Positions 18,562 to 28,137 are shown, counted from the stretch's first letter. The stretch: DNA of 64,000 bases from Nitratidesulfovibrio sp. SRB-5 (GCF_019931275.1 NZ_JAIOTY010000002.1:1142631-1206630); one strand, 5' to 3'. The notes: a model not told the origin generated them from the letters alone. Translations and numbers: made by a program.

Positions 18562-19233
18562 CTAAGCGTCCTGTGGCATGGTTGGCGTCATGACTGGGAG
18601 CATGGCCAGCAGCATGTCCAGGGCCGCATCCACCGTGGCGCTGCGCACGGCGGCCCTGTCGCCCGAAAACAGAAAGCGTTCGGCCTGCACGTTTTCGCCG
18701 TCGGCCACGGCCACCCACACCGTGCCCACGGGCTTTTCCGGTGTGCCGCCATCGGGTCCGGCCACGCCGGATACGGCCACGGCAAAGCGGGTACCGGTCA
18801 GGCGGCGCACCCCGGTGGCCATGGCCCGCACCACCGGCCCGCTCACCGCGCCGTGGGCGGCCAGCAGGTCCGGGGCCACGCCCAGCACGTCGCGTTTCAC
18901 CTCGTTGGCATAGGCCACCACGCCGCCGGTGAACCACGCGGAACTGCCGGGCACTTCGGTGCAGCGGGCCGCAATGAGCCCGCCGGTACACGATTCCGCC
19001 GTGGACAGGGTGGCCCCCAATGCCGTCAGGCGCTGGCCCAGCAGCCGGACGCGGGCGTGCGCGTCGTCGGAAGGCGGGGGAACTGGCGTGCCCGACATGC
19101 CCGATATGCCCGATAATCCGGATGCGCCCGATGAGCCGGACGTGCCCGATGGGGTGGACGGCTTGGGCCGGGCGGCATCGGCAGGATGCAGCGGGCAGGG
19201 GGCGTTGTGGGGGGCGTGCGGCGTGGCAGGCAT
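18562..19233 (-). CDS. pncC: CinA-like nicotinamide-nucleotide amidohydrolase
   Basis: A 223-residue cytoplasmic enzyme of the CinA C-terminal family (PncC), which deamidates nicotinamide mononucleotide in NAD recycling. The domain spans about residues 60-220, with the catalytic serine in TAESCTGG (Ser81) and the partner lysine in YANEVK (Lys113); GVAGPDGG follows. The N-terminal molybdopterin-binding domain of full CinA is absent. In its place is a roughly 55-residue low-complexity leader with an SG(x)SG repeat. ATG 19233 follows cggaga. It is upstream of thpR on the same strand. Confidence 0.9.
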   Translation of the reverse strand: MPATPHAPHNAPCPLHPADAARPKPSTPSGTSGSSGASGLSGISGMSGTPVPPPSDDAHARVRLLGQRLTALGATLSTAESCTGGLIAARCTEVPGSSAWFTGGVVAYANEVKRDVLGVAPDLLAAHGAVSGPVVRAMATGVRRLTGTRFAVAVSGVAGPDGGTPEKPVGTVWVAVADGENVQAERFLFSGDRAAVRSATVDAALDMLLAMLPVMTPTMPQDA

Positions 19234-19388
19234 CTGGTCTCCGGTGCGTGGGCATGCTGCGGGCGGCACGACATGCGCCGCCCCTGCCGCCCGGCTATCA
19301 CCGAGGAAACGGTTCCGGCAAGTGGCGTGCTTGCTACGGGCTGCCCGCGCTGCTACTCTGTGGGTCGACCAGCAGTCATGGAGACGCA

Positions 19389-20168
19389 ATGACCGACCAG
19401 CGAGAGGAAATGGTTTCGGCCTTGCAGGACGAAGTGCTCAGTGAAATGGCTGAGACCTTCTTTTCCGCCCGCAAGGCCGTGGATGACGAGATGGAACTGT
19501 TCCGCTCGCGCGAGGAGGAACTGCGCCGGGCCGCCCAGCGTGCCTTGTGTCACGCCGGGTGGCTGGCGGACCTGCTCACCGGGCCGGACATGGCCGAACA
19601 GCTGTGGCACGCTCTGGGGGTGCCCGTGGATTTCATGCGCCTGGTGGACGGCACCGCCGTCTGCCCGCATCGCGACATGCCCTTTGCATGGACCCGTTCC
19701 GGCCAGTATGAAAAGCTGCTGCTGGAAGTATACGAGGACACCTGGCGCGCTTTCGACGACTATGTCAACGGCGCTGCCGCCACCATACCGGGAAGGCCGG
19801 GCAAGGTACGCAAGCTGGGCCATCGGCGGTACCGGCTGTGGGCGGCGGAGATCAATCGCATGGTGGCCAAGGCCAACAGCGACCATTCGCCCTCGTGCGT
19901 GCTGGGCATGGCCCGTGCATTGGACGTGGAAGGGCAGGAAAGGATGAAAGTGGCGGGCAGCGGCATGGAAGGATATTCGTGCGCTCTGGACGCCACGCTG
20001 GCCCTGCCCCGCCTGGACGAGAGCGTGCCCCAGTTGCCGGACCTGCCGGAACTGCCGCCACCCGCTGCCGCCGCGCGCAGCCTGCGTGCCCTGGCGCGGC
20101 GCATCTGGAGTGAACGGCGGGACCGGGCAGCCGCAGCACTGGCGCGCGTGGAGCAGGCACAGGAATGA
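19389..20168 (+). CDS. hypothetical protein
   Basis: A 259-residue soluble protein that I do not recognise. It starts with a strongly charged helical region (about 1-55, with [20 protein letters not shown]). A globular core follows with motifs [10 protein letters not shown] and [19 protein letters not shown]. It ends in a Pro-rich linker ([11 protein letters not shown]) and a basic helix with [15 protein letters not shown]. There is no signal peptide. The start is supported by ggaga nine bases upstream. It is divergent from pncC and about 270 bp before a PilZ gene; no operon partner is obvious. Confidence 0.75.
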   Translation: MTDQREEMVSALQDEVLSEMAETFFSARKAVDDEMELFRSREEELRRAAQRALCHAGWLADLLTGPDMAEQLWHALGVPVDFMRLVDGTAVCPHRDMPFAWTRSGQYEKLLLEVYEDTWRAFDDYVNGAAATIPGRPGKVRKLGHRRYRLWAAEINRMVAKANSDHSPSCVLGMARALDVEGQERMKVAGSGMEGYSCALDATLALPRLDESVPQLPDLPELPPPAAAARSLRALARRIWSERRDRAAAALARVEQAQE

Positions 20169-20320
20169 CGTTTTTCGCGGGCATCCCCTGGCCTGACGCA
20201 GGTATGCCCGACGCCCGACGCCCGATGAGATGTCCGGATGGCTCCGGCTGACATCGGGCCAGCCTGACATGCGGTTGGCCCGATCTTCCGGCGGGCTGTC
20301 CGGCGATGGGGCGGGTTGTT

Positions 20321-20330
20321 GTGATATCAC
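20321..20330. promoter_or_regulatory. 10-bp palindrome gtgatatcac upstream of the PilZ gene
   Basis: A perfect palindrome about 110 bp before the PilZ ATG. The half motif gatatcac also occurs upstream of the chemoreceptor (1931), the HPt gene (28215) and, inverted, the 60791 gene. It could be a shared operator; this is untested. Confidence 0.35.
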
Positions 20331-20439
20331 GGACTGGGACGCATGGCCCGAAATGGGGCAGGCCGTGCGTCCGACGCACATCAGAAGGCACGCCGGGTGC
20401 AGGGCCGTACCTTGCGATGCCATGCAGGAGGGGAAACCG

Positions 20440-20790
20440 ATGGAAGCGAAACAGCAGGATGCCGCAAGCGCCGCACCCGCCGCCAAGACCGGGGGCGAGC
20501 GCAGGCGCGCCGCCCGCGTGGCCGGACGGTACAAGGGGCGCATAGAGATTTCCGGGTACGGCTTTTCGGTTATGACCTGGGACGTCAGCCTTACCGGCGC
20601 GCGATGCGCCGTGCGCGGCAAGTTTCCCGAGGGCACCGTGTGCACGCTGTTCGTGCAGAACGCCCGGGGCGAGGAAATGGGCCTGCCCGCCCGCGTGGTG
20701 CGCGGTACCGGCAACGACGTGCGGCTGAGCTTTTCGGCGGTGTCGTCCGAGGCCAGCGTCTTTTTGCGGGCGCTCACCGGCCTGACGTAA
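20440..20790 (+). CDS. PilZ-domain protein
   Basis: A 116-residue single-domain cytoplasmic protein expected to bind cyclic di-GMP. The PilZ signature is visible: the arginine cluster ERRRAAR near residue 28 and DVSLTGAR near residue 55, matching RxxxR and (D/N)xSxxG. The first 25 residues are polar and probably flexible. ATG 20440 follows aggagg by eight bases; an ATG 39 bp upstream has no ribosome-binding site. Its partner is unknown; it stands alone between a protein of unknown function and glucokinase. Confidence 0.88.
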   Translation: MEAKQQDAASAAPAAKTGGERRRAARVAGRYKGRIEISGYGFSVMTWDVSLTGARCAVRGKFPEGTVCTLFVQNARGEEMGLPARVVRGTGNDVRLSFSAVSSEASVFLRALTGLT

Positions 20791-20914
20791 CGGCGGCGTG
20801 CGTCGGGGCGTCCGGGCCGCTCCGGGTCGCTCCGGGACGTCCTGCTTGCCTCCGCACCCGAAGGACCGGAACGAGCGACCCGCGCGGCCACCCCGCACGG
20901 AAGGAGAACGGCGC

Positions 20915-21970
20915 ATGCGCGTACTGGCGGCGGACATAGGCGGCACCAACAGCCGCTTTGCCCTGTACGAGACGGGCGGGCTGGCGCGCGGCCACGTGCC
21001 GCGCCCGCAGGACCGCCTGTGCGCGGTGCGCCTGCCCACGGCGGGTACGGCGTCCTTTGCCGATCTGCTGCGCCGTGCCGCCGCCGAAGAGCCGGGGCTG
21101 TTCACGTCCCCGGCGCTGCTGGTGCTGGCCGTGGCCGGACCGGTGCGCGGCGGGCGGCGCTGCACCCCGCCCAACATCCCCTGGGCGGTGGATCTGGACG
21201 ACCCGGCGTTGCATGCGCCGGGCATGCCGCCCTTGCCCCCGGTACTGCTCATCAACGATTTCGTGGCCCAGGCCTACGCCTGCCTGCGCTCGGCGGCGCC
21301 GGACGAGCCGGATGCGCCGGACGTGCTGAACATGCTGGACGTGCTGGACGGGCATCCCGTGCCGGACGCTCCCATTGCCGTGGTGGGCGCGGGCACGGGC
21401 CTTGGCAAGTGCCTGCTGCTGCCCGCGTCCGGTGACGGCATGCCGCCCCGCGTTCTGCCCTCCGAAGGGGGGCACGCCCTGTTCCCCTTCACGGACGAGC
21501 GGGAGATGGCCTTTGCCGCGTTCGTGCGTGCCCACACCGGGCGGCAGGTCATCGGCGACCTGGTGGTGTCCGGCCCCGGCCTGCGCCTGCTGCACGCCTT
21601 TCACACCGGGCAGTGGCTGGAACCCGCCGAGGTGGCGGCCCGCCTTGCGACCGGAGAACACGGGGCCGATGCCGACCATGCCCTGCCTCACGTCCTGTCC
21701 CGGATACTGTCATGGTTCGCCCGCTTCTATGGCCGTGTCTGCCGCGACTACGTGCTGGAAACCCTGGCCCTGGGGGGGCTGTTCATCTCCGGCGGGGTGG
21801 CGGCGGCCACGCCCGCGCTGGTGACGCACCCGGCCTTTGCCGAAGCCTTTCGCCAAAGCGATACCCATGCCGACCTGCTGCGCGCGGTACCCGTGCGTCT
21901 GGTGCGCAGTCCCGACGCCGGGCTGCTGGGCGCGGCCCTGTATGGTGCCCTGCATCGGCCCACCCACTGA
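20915..21970 (+). CDS. glk: glucokinase
   Basis: A 351-residue Glk-family sugar kinase that phosphorylates glucose to glucose 6-phosphate. It has the phosphate-binding segment AADIGGTNSRFALYE (residues 5-19), the catalytic-region LINDFVAQAYA, GAGTGLGKC, and the C-terminal LGGLFISGGVAA and GLLGAALYGA. It carries a short low-complexity insertion (about 127-145, PDEPDAPDVLNMLDVLDG) which most Glk proteins lack. ATG 20915 follows aaggag by eight bases. Placement next to the TVP38-MerA pair does not suggest a common pathway. Confidence 0.93.
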   Translation: MRVLAADIGGTNSRFALYETGGLARGHVPRPQDRLCAVRLPTAGTASFADLLRRAAAEEPGLFTSPALLVLAVAGPVRGGRRCTPPNIPWAVDLDDPALHAPGMPPLPPVLLINDFVAQAYACLRSAAPDEPDAPDVLNMLDVLDGHPVPDAPIAVVGAGTGLGKCLLLPASGDGMPPRVLPSEGGHALFPFTDEREMAFAAFVRAHTGRQVIGDLVVSGPGLRLLHAFHTGQWLEPAEVAARLATGEHGADADHALPHVLSRILSWFARFYGRVCRDYVLETLALGGLFISGGVAAATPALVTHPAFAEAFRQSDTHADLLRAVPVRLVRSPDAGLLGAALYGALHRPTH

Positions 21971-22044
21971 ACCGGCCAGCCCCCTGAACTGGGCGGCACG
22001 CTGAATCGGCCACCCCCCCGAACTGGGCGGCACCCTGACCGGCG
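21967..22044. repeat. 34-bp tandem repeat, two units plus a part
   Basis: Two 34-bp units starting ctgaaccggccagcc and ctgaatcggccaccc, both containing gaactgggcggcac, followed by ctgaccggcg. The array begins over the glk stop codon. Confidence 0.8.
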
Positions 22045-22120
22045 TGGTGTTCCGCCTGACACCGCCTGACACCACTTCGGGCGCCGACAACGGCGGCCCG
22101 GCAAACCGGAAAGGAATCTC

Positions 22121-22897
22121 ATGCGTCCGGGATGGACTGATGCGGCGCGGCGCGCCCTGCTTCTGGCGGCGGTGGCCGTCTGCTTCTCGGCTGCGTGGTG
22201 GTCTGGCCTTGGCGAATGGCTGTCGCTGGCCCGGCTCAAGGCCTCGCAGGCGCAACTGGTGGCCTGGCACGAGGCCAGCCCCGCGCTGTCCGTGGGTGCC
22301 TACATGGCGGTGTACGTGGCCTCCGCCGCGCTGTCGCTGCCCTGGGCCACGGCCCTGACCCTTGCGGGCGCGGCGGTGTTCGGCTTCTGGACCACCCTGT
22401 GGGCCACCTCGCTGTCCAGCACCGTGGGGGCCACCCTGGCCTTTCTGGGCGCGCGCTACGTGTTCCGCGACGCGGTGCGCCGCCGCTTCGGCCACCGCAT
22501 GGTCCGCCTGGACGAAGGGCTGGCCCGCGACGGGGCGTTCTATCTGTTCGGCCTGCGCCTGGTGCCCGCGTTCCCCTTCTTTCTGGTCAACCTGCTGATG
22601 GGCCTGACGGCCATGCCCGTGCGCACCTATTTCTGGGTATCGCTGGTGGGCATGCTGCCCGGCACGGCGGTGTACGTGAATGCCGGACGCGAACTGGGCG
22701 CCGTGACCACGCCGGGCGACGTGCTGTCGCCGGGGCTGCTGGCGGCCATGACCCTGCTGGGGGTGTTCCCGCTGGTGGCGCGCAAGGTGCTGGACCGGGT
22801 GCGTTCGCGGGGCGCGGCATCCGGCAGCGGACCGGTCGGGGAAATGCGGCGCAACGCCCGCAAGGAGGACGAGCATGGCCCGAACCCCACGGCATGA
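22121..22897 (+). CDS. TVP38/TMEM64 (VTT-domain) membrane protein
   Basis: A 258-residue inner-membrane protein of the DedA/VTT superfamily. It has about five hydrophobic segments and the conserved pattern LTLAGAAVFGFWTTLWATSLSSTVGATLAFLGARYVFRD in part, with GLRLVPAFPFFLVNLLMG following. Bacterial relatives are implicated in lipid or ion transport, with no settled substrate. The C-terminal tail overlaps the start of the flavoprotein gene by 23 bp, which ties the two together. The same pair is common in related bacteria. ATG 22121 follows aaagga. Confidence 0.9.
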   Translation: MRPGWTDAARRALLLAAVAVCFSAAWWSGLGEWLSLARLKASQAQLVAWHEASPALSVGAYMAVYVASAALSLPWATALTLAGAAVFGFWTTLWATSLSSTVGATLAFLGARYVFRDAVRRRFGHRMVRLDEGLARDGAFYLFGLRLVPAFPFFLVNLLMGLTAMPVRTYFWVSLVGMLPGTAVYVNAGRELGAVTTPGDVLSPGLLAAMTLLGVFPLVARKVLDRVRSRGAASGSGPVGEMRRNARKEDEHGPNPTA

Positions 22898-24446
22898 CGC
22901 GGACCTGCTGGTCATCGGCGGCGGCGCCGCCGGGCTGACGGCGGCTGCGGGCGCGGCGCGCTTCGGCGCGCGGGTGGTGCTGGCCGAGCGTGAACCCGCC
23001 CTTGGCGGCGACTGCCTGCACCACGGCTGCGTGCCCAGCAAGACCCTGCTGGCCACGGCCCGTGCGCGCCATGTCATGCGCCGCGCCGCGCTGTTCGGCC
23101 TGCCCGCGCCGGAACTGGAGCCGGTGGACTTCGCCGCCGTGGCCCGGCGCATCCGCGAGGTGCAGGCCGTCATCCAGCGCCACGATTCTCCGCAACGCTT
23201 CACCGGGCTGGGGGTGGACGTGCGCTTCGGCCCGGCGCGTTTTTGCGACGAACACACCGTGGACATCGGCGGGCGGCGGGTAAGCGCCGCACGCATTCTC
23301 ATCGCCACGGGTTCCTCGCCGCAGTTGCCGCCCCTGCCGGGGTTGGACACGGTACCCTTCCTGACCAACCGCGAACTCTTTTCGCTGGATGCGCTGCCCG
23401 CATCGCTGCTGGTGCTGGGCGGCGGTCCCATGGCCTGCGAGATGGCTCAGGCCTTCGCCCGGCTGGGTTCGCGGGTGACCATGGTGCTGCGCGGTCCCCG
23501 AATCCTGCCGCGCGATGACGCGGACATGGCCGGGGTGGTGCATGCCTCTCTGGCTGCGGACGGGGTGCGCGTACTGGCCGGAGCCACGGTGAAGATGCTG
23601 CGCGCGGTGTCTGCCGTATCTGCCGTATCTGGCAGTTCTGGCAGTTCTGGCGGACTTGGCGAATCTGGCGGGCTTGGCAAACCGGGCGAACCGGTTGGGC
23701 CTGACGGAAATGACGCAGCCGGAACGGGCGTGGAAGCAGAACTGGAAGTGCCCCAGGGCGAGGGGCGCGGGCCGCTCGTGGTCCGTGCGGATCGGCTGCT
23801 GGCTGCACTGGGCCGCACGCCGGAAACCGCCGGGCTGGACCTTGCGGCGGCGGGCGTGGCCACCGGCAGGCACGGCGGCATCACGGTGGATGGCCGCATG
23901 CGCACCAGCCAGCCGCATGTTTTCGCGGCGGGCGACGTGACCGGAGACTGGCAGTTCACCCACGCGGCAGGGCACGAGGCCGGGGTGGTGGTGGCCAATG
24001 CGGTGCTGCGCCTGCCGCGCCGGGCGGACCATGCGCGCATGCCGTGGTGCACCTTCACCGACCCGGAGCTGGCATCCGTGGGTTGCAACGAGCGCATGGC
24101 CGCCGAACGCGGCCTGCCCGTGGACGTGCATGTGGAGCCCTTTGCGTCCAACGACCGCGCCCTGGCCGAAGGCACGCCCGAAGGACGCCTGAAGCTGGTG
24201 CTGCGCAAGGGCGGCAACAGGGTGCTTGGCGTGCAGGCCGTGGGGCCGCATGCGGGCGAGGTGCTGAACGAATGGGTGGCGGTGCTGGGCGGCGGGGTGC
24301 GCCTTTCCGCGCTTGCCGGGGCCGTGCATCCCTATCCCACGCTGGGCGAGATTTCGGCCCGCGCTGCGGGCAACGTGGTGTCGCGGGTGCTGTTTTCCGC
24401 CGGTGCGCGCAGGCTGCTGCGCCTGCTGTTCGGTTACCGGGGGTGA
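22875..24446 (+). CDS. MerA/lipoamide-dehydrogenase-like flavoprotein disulfide oxidoreductase
   Basis: A 523-residue class I pyridine-nucleotide disulfide oxidoreductase. It has the FAD motif GGGAAG (15-20), the redox disulfide Cys47-Cys52 in GGDCLHHGCVPSKTLL, the NAD motif GGGPMA, a second FAD contact FAAGDVTGDW, and the C-terminal His485 in HPYPTLGE, which serves the active site of the other subunit. No N-terminal HMA domain or C-terminal cysteine pair is present, so it is not a true mercuric reductase. Its substrate disulfide is unknown. A Ser/Gly-rich insertion (about 235-280, AVSAVSGSSGSSGG) made of short repeats lies in the NAD domain. It is translationally linked to the TVP38 gene; aaggagg precedes ATG 22875. 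Confidence 0.92.
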   Translation: MARTPRHDADLLVIGGGAAGLTAAAGAARFGARVVLAEREPALGGDCLHHGCVPSKTLLATARARHVMRRAALFGLPAPELEPVDFAAVARRIREVQAVIQRHDSPQRFTGLGVDVRFGPARFCDEHTVDIGGRRVSAARILIATGSSPQLPPLPGLDTVPFLTNRELFSLDALPASLLVLGGGPMACEMAQAFARLGSRVTMVLRGPRILPRDDADMAGVVHASLAADGVRVLAGATVKMLRAVSAVSAVSGSSGSSGGLGESGGLGKPGEPVGPDGNDAAGTGVEAELEVPQGEGRGPLVVRADRLLAALGRTPETAGLDLAAAGVATGRHGGITVDGRMRTSQPHVFAAGDVTGDWQFTHAAGHEAGVVVANAVLRLPRRADHARMPWCTFTDPELASVGCNERMAAERGLPVDVHVEPFASNDRALAEGTPEGRLKLVLRKGGNRVLGVQAVGPHAGEVLNEWVAVLGGGVRLSALAGAVHPYPTLGEISARAAGNVVSRVLFSAGARRLLRLLFGYRG

Positions 24447-24447
24447 T

Positions 24448-24549
24448 GCCCAGACGCCTTGGCGTCGTCGTGCGCCCAGACGCCTTGGCGTCGTCGTGTG
24501 TCCAGACGCCCTGGCGTCGTCGTGTGTCCAGCCGCCAAGGCGTCGTCAT
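24448..24549. repeat. 26-bp tandem repeat, four units, each a small palindrome
   Basis: Four units of about 26 bp begin 2 bp after the flavoprotein stop codon. Units 1 and 2 contain gacgccttggcgtc, a hairpin with 6-bp arms; unit 3 has gacgccctggcgtc, and unit 4 keeps the stem as gccgccaaggcgtc with a flipped loop. The rest of the gap to 24965 is noncoding. It has gggggc clusters near 24575-24630 and no recognised promoter. Confidence 0.85.
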
Positions 24550-24965
24550 GCTGTCGATCGGCGGACGATAAAGTGCCCCCGAAGACGGTGGCAGAAGCGG
24601 GGGTACCGTCTCCGGGGGCTGTTCCGGGGGCATGTTCGGGAAGGATTCCGTGGTTCGCGGCTTCCTTCGATGATGCCTGTCTAACACTGTCATGCACTGT
24701 GCGATATTGGGTGTAGCGCTAAATCTTTCGGTAGGGAGCGTGGTAGGGGACCCCCATGCGTGGCGCATGAGCAGTGCCGCCATGCAGGGGGAGCATCCAT
24801 GCGTCACGGGGGCTTGCCATCCCGCGCCGGGATGGCGTGCATGCGCGTATCGGTACGTATGAGCGAAGCCGCACGGGATGGAGCGGGCCAGCGCGAAACG
24901 GCAATACGGCGGTGCGCCGTGCGCTACGCAGTTGCGGACAACATTCAATGGTACGGGGATATCCA

Positions 24966-25889
24966 ATGCCGCAGTTCGGAGCGCACATGTCCGTGGCCGG
25001 GGGGCTCTGGCGCGCGGTGGAACACGCCGTGTCGGTGGGGGCGCAGGCCTTGCAGGTGTTCACCGCCAATCAGCGGCGGTGGGAGGTGCCCTGTCTTTCG
25101 GATGATGACGCAAGGCGCTTTCGTGCAGCCGTGGCCGACTGGGGCGGGGGCTTCGTGGCATCGCACGCCTCGTACCTGTTCAATCTCGCCTCGCCCGACG
25201 AGGACGCCGGAGCGCGCTCGGTGCGCGGGTTGGCGGAAGAGATCGGGAGGTGCGGCCTGCTGGGCATTCCGTGGGTGGTACTGCATCCCGGTGCGCATCT
25301 GGAAGGAGGTGATAGGCAGACCGTGGAGCACGCCGCCCATCGGGTGGCCGCGCGGCTGGCCGCGGCCTTCGACGCGGCGGGGCGCCTGCATCCCCATGCC
25401 GACGGCGTGGGCGTGCTGCTGGAAAATACCGCCGGGCAGGGCACCTGCCTTGGGGGCGATGTGGCGGACCTTGGACGCATCGTGGATGCCTGTCCGGCCC
25501 GCGAACGGCTGGGGGTGTGCATCGACACGGCCCATGCCTGCGCCGCCGGGTACGACCTGGCGACGGAGGACGGCTACGCGCGGCTGATGGCGGCGGTGGA
25601 GGGCGCGGTGGGGCTTGGGCGGGTGCGCCTGTTCCACGTCAACGACAGCGCCACGCCATGCGGCGCGCGCAGCGACCGGCACGCGCACATCGGGTTGGGG
25701 CACGTGGGGGCCGCCGGGTTTGCCCGGCTGGTGCGCGACCCGCGTTTTGCCGCCCACCCCATGGTGCTGGAAACGCATAAGGGCAAGGATCTGGCAGAGG
25801 ACCGCCGCAACCTGCGGGTGCTGCGCCGCCTTGCCGCGGGTGATGACCCGGGCAAGGCCGCGTGCGACGTGGAAGGGCTGAAGGAATAG
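24966..25889 (+). CDS. nfo: endonuclease IV (AP endonuclease)
   Basis: A 307-residue TIM-barrel zinc enzyme of the Nfo family, which cleaves DNA at abasic sites in base excision repair. It starts MPQFGAHMSVAGGLWRAVE, followed by SHASYLFNLAS, LHPGAH, LLENTAGQG, CIDTAHACAAGYDL, FHVNDSATPCGARSDRHAHIGLGHVG (in part) and VLETHKG. These supply the His, Glu and Asp ligands of the three-zinc site. Length is slightly above the usual 280. ATG 24966 is chosen because the family N-terminus begins there; the upstream ggggat is a weak ribosome-binding site. It stands alone. Confidence 0.95.
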   Translation: MPQFGAHMSVAGGLWRAVEHAVSVGAQALQVFTANQRRWEVPCLSDDDARRFRAAVADWGGGFVASHASYLFNLASPDEDAGARSVRGLAEEIGRCGLLGIPWVVLHPGAHLEGGDRQTVEHAAHRVAARLAAAFDAAGRLHPHADGVGVLLENTAGQGTCLGGDVADLGRIVDACPARERLGVCIDTAHACAAGYDLATEDGYARLMAAVEGAVGLGRVRLFHVNDSATPCGARSDRHAHIGLGHVGAAGFARLVRDPRFAAHPMVLETHKGKDLAEDRRNLRVLRRLAAGDDPGKAACDVEGLKE

Positions 25890-26055
25890 GGCGCGTTCCG
25901 GTCAGGCAGGGCGGATACGCCGGAAGCACCGGTTCCCCGTGGCGGAAACCGGTTTGGTGGAGGCACGCCGCAATATGGGGCCGATGGCTGCCCGCGCCGC
26001 ATTCCGGCCCCGGCAGGGTCTCCCCGAGTGGGCGGGGCCAGTCCTTTGGGCGGTG

Positions 26056-26748
26056 TTAGTCCTTTGGGCAGGGCTCGTCGTGGGCGTCGTCGGCATTGTC
26101 CGCCGGAGAAGCGACCGAAGCGGCTTCCGTGGTGGTCAGGGGGGTACCCTGCCCCGGCAGCAACGAACCCGGCTGCATCAGGGAAGGGCAGGCCCCGCCA
26201 GCCGTGGCGGACGGGCATCCGCCCGCCACGTCCGTTCCTGAAGACGGACAGCCTGAACAGCCCGTATCGCCGTCATGCGTGGCAGAAGGCGCGCCGGGCG
26301 TGGTCACCGCGTATTCCGGGCGCAGGTGGGGCATCAGTTCCTTGGTGGCGGTACGCTGCGCCGCCTCCACGAACACCTTGCCGTCCCGCGCCGTGACGTC
26401 GAAGCGGGTCACCACCCGGCGGTCGTCCGGGAACATCAGCCGTTTCTGGCGGATCATTTCCTCCACGATGCCTTCCAGGGCCTCTTGCGCGTCGTCCGTC
26501 AGGTCGAAGCGCACCAGCGACAGGCGCAGGTTGGCCTGCCAGCGTTCGTCGGGCAGGAAGGCCGCGTTCCACGCGAACACTCCCAGGCTCACGGCGTTCT
26601 CCGGACCGCTCAGTTCTTCGGCAACGGCCAGCAGCGGGCGGCAAAAGTCGTGGATGAGTTGGGAAAAGGGGTCCATCTTCCGCTCGGCCTTGCGGCGGCG
26701 GATTTCGGCGATGCGTTTTTTGAGCTTCTTGGCGTCGGAAGCGGCCAT
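26056..26748 (-). CDS. hypothetical protein with Cys-rich tail
   Basis: A 230-residue soluble protein that I do not recognise. It opens with a very basic helix (KKLKKRIAEIRRRKAERK), then a mixed globular region (about 25-150, with FSQLIHDFCRPLLAVAEEL and MFPDDRRVVTRFDV). The last 75 residues are low-complexity and carry a cluster of cysteines (GCSGCPSSG, GGCPS, GACPS) that could bind metal or form disulfides. There is no signal peptide. ATG 26748 has cgagg upstream; a frame extending further is Arg/Pro-rich and unlikely. It is co-oriented with the NikL-like gene behind a 405-bp gap. Confidence 0.7.
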   Translation of the reverse strand: MAASDAKKLKKRIAEIRRRKAERKMDPFSQLIHDFCRPLLAVAEELSGPENAVSLGVFAWNAAFLPDERWQANLRLSLVRFDLTDDAQEALEGIVEEMIRQKRLMFPDDRRVVTRFDVTARDGKVFVEAAQRTATKELMPHLRPEYAVTTPGAPSATHDGDTGCSGCPSSGTDVAGGCPSATAGGACPSLMQPGSLLPGQGTPLTTTEAASVASPADNADDAHDEPCPKD

Positions 26749-27027
26749 GGTGCCTCGCTGCGGTGGGTTGCGTGGCGCGCGGCTGGGCGCGAACGGCAGG
26801 TGCATAGGCGGTTTCGCGGGCAAGCGCAACCCGGCGCCGGGGCGGCGGGGGCCTTTGACCGACGCGACCGGACGCGCCCGGACGCGATCGAACGCGCCGT
26901 GCACGTCAGACAGGCCAGACAGGCCAAGCAGGCCAGACACGCCGGAAGGGCGGATGGGCAAACGGCCACGCAGGCGAAACGGTGGACAAGCGGGCGCATG
27001 CCGCCCCACGCAGGCCCACCGGATGGT

Positions 27028-27072
27028 GCGAGCCTGCGTGATGCGAGCCTGCGTGATGCGAACCTGCGCGAA
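27028..27072. repeat. 15-bp tandem repeat, three units
   Basis: Units gcgagcctgcgtgat (two, identical) and gcgaacctgcgcgaa lie in the 405-bp gap 26749-27153. The same gap also has 9-10 bp repeats of caggccaga near 26908-26935. No gene or promoter is recognised there. Confidence 0.8.
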
Positions 27073-27153
27073 ACGAGCCGCGTGATATGGAAATGTGCGT
27101 GGCATGCGCGCGGCGGCGGGACGGGCAGCGTCCGCCCGTTCCCTTTCCGGCTG

Positions 27154-28053
27154 TCAGCGGCTGCGCGAGCGGGCCCACAGGGCAATGCCCGCCAGCCCCA
27201 CGATGTACCCGATGCCGCCCGCCACGTCGGACATGCGCGGCCCGCCGGACTGCATGGCCGCCAACGAATGACGCAACGGCGCCACCTGTTCGGCCACGGC
27301 CTCGGCCACGATGCGCCGCAGGGCGGCCTCGTCAATTGCCGCGCCTGTGGAAGGCCCGGCGGCGGAGGGTGCCGGTGTGGCGGCCTTTGGCGCGCTCTGC
27401 GCCGGGGCGGTGCCCAATGCGGCCTGCGGGGTCGCGGCCTGCGGGGTCGCGGGCGACGCGGCAGGAGGGGCGGGGGCTGCGGACGTTGCCGCCGCGCTCT
27501 CCACGACAGGCGCGGCCAGGTATTCCTCGGCGGGCATGGTCCAGGTGTTGCGGTGGCCTTCGCCAGCCTGCACCTCGATGACCAGGTCGGCCTTGGCGGC
27601 GCGCAGTTCCGGGGTGATGGGCAGGGCGCAGCGCCCCTTGGCGTCGGTGACGGCGGTGCCCATTACCGTGTTGCTGCCCGCAAGCCTGACGGTAACCTTG
27701 GCCTCGCGGGTGGGGTTGCCGCTGCTGAACGAACTTTCGCAACGGATGGCGCCGCCTTCCACCCAGGCAAAGATGTTCACCCTGTGGGCCAGGGCCGGGC
27801 TTGCCTGCCCCAGCAGCAGGAACGCGCCCACGAGCAGGAGCGTGAACAGCGTCGCCGCGTGGTGCCCCGTGCGCGGCATGACCCGGCGCGTCAGGGCTCG
27901 ACGCGTTATGGCCCGGCTGGGCATGCCGAGCGCGTCGGGTGCGGCGGATGTACTGGATGCGCCCGCCGTGGTGGTGGGCCGCGTGGTGGTGTAGGCAGAA
28001 ACAACGTCGCACAACGGCGTGCGGGCGAAAATCCGGGTCTGTTTGCTGGGCAT
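27154..28053 (-). CDS. NikL/CbiL-like periplasmic protein
   Basis: A 299-residue exported protein resembling NikL/CbiL, accessory subunits of ECF nickel or cobalt transporters. A hydrophobic signal-like segment (TLFTLLLVGAFLLLGQASPALA, shown here only in part: TLFTLLLVGAFLLL) is followed by the family start AHRVNIFAWVEGG, an Ig-like domain to about residue 175, and an Ala/Pro linker. A C-terminal membrane anchor (GGIGYIVGLAGIALWA) ends in basic residues. The ATG at 28053 has aggagg five bases upstream but gives a roughly 60-residue leader before the signal segment, so an internal start at MPRTGHH is possible. No nikMNQO/cbiMQO genes are in the window, making it an orphan here. Confidence 0.62.
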   Translation of the reverse strand: MPSKQTRIFARTPLCDVVSAYTTTRPTTTAGASSTSAAPDALGMPSRAITRRALTRRVMPRTGHHAATLFTLLLVGAFLLLGQASPALAHRVNIFAWVEGGAIRCESSFSSGNPTREAKVTVRLAGSNTVMGTAVTDAKGRCALPITPELRAAKADLVIEVQAGEGHRNTWTMPAEEYLAAPVVESAAATSAAPAPPAASPATPQAATPQAALGTAPAQSAPKAATPAPSAAGPSTGAAIDEAALRRIVAEAVAEQVAPLRHSLAAMQSGGPRMSDVAGGIGYIVGLAGIALWARSRSR

Positions 28054-28137
28054 GGGGCCTCCTGCGTGTTGCCCCCTTGGCATGCATCTTTTTTTCGTAA
28101 AGTTCAAACGCCAAGTGCGCATTATGAAGAATCGTGT

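Noticed and set aside
22875-24446. Mercuric reductase
   Set aside because: It lacks the N-terminal HMA domain and the C-terminal cysteine pair, and no mer genes are near. Only a general disulfide oxidoreductase call is supported.
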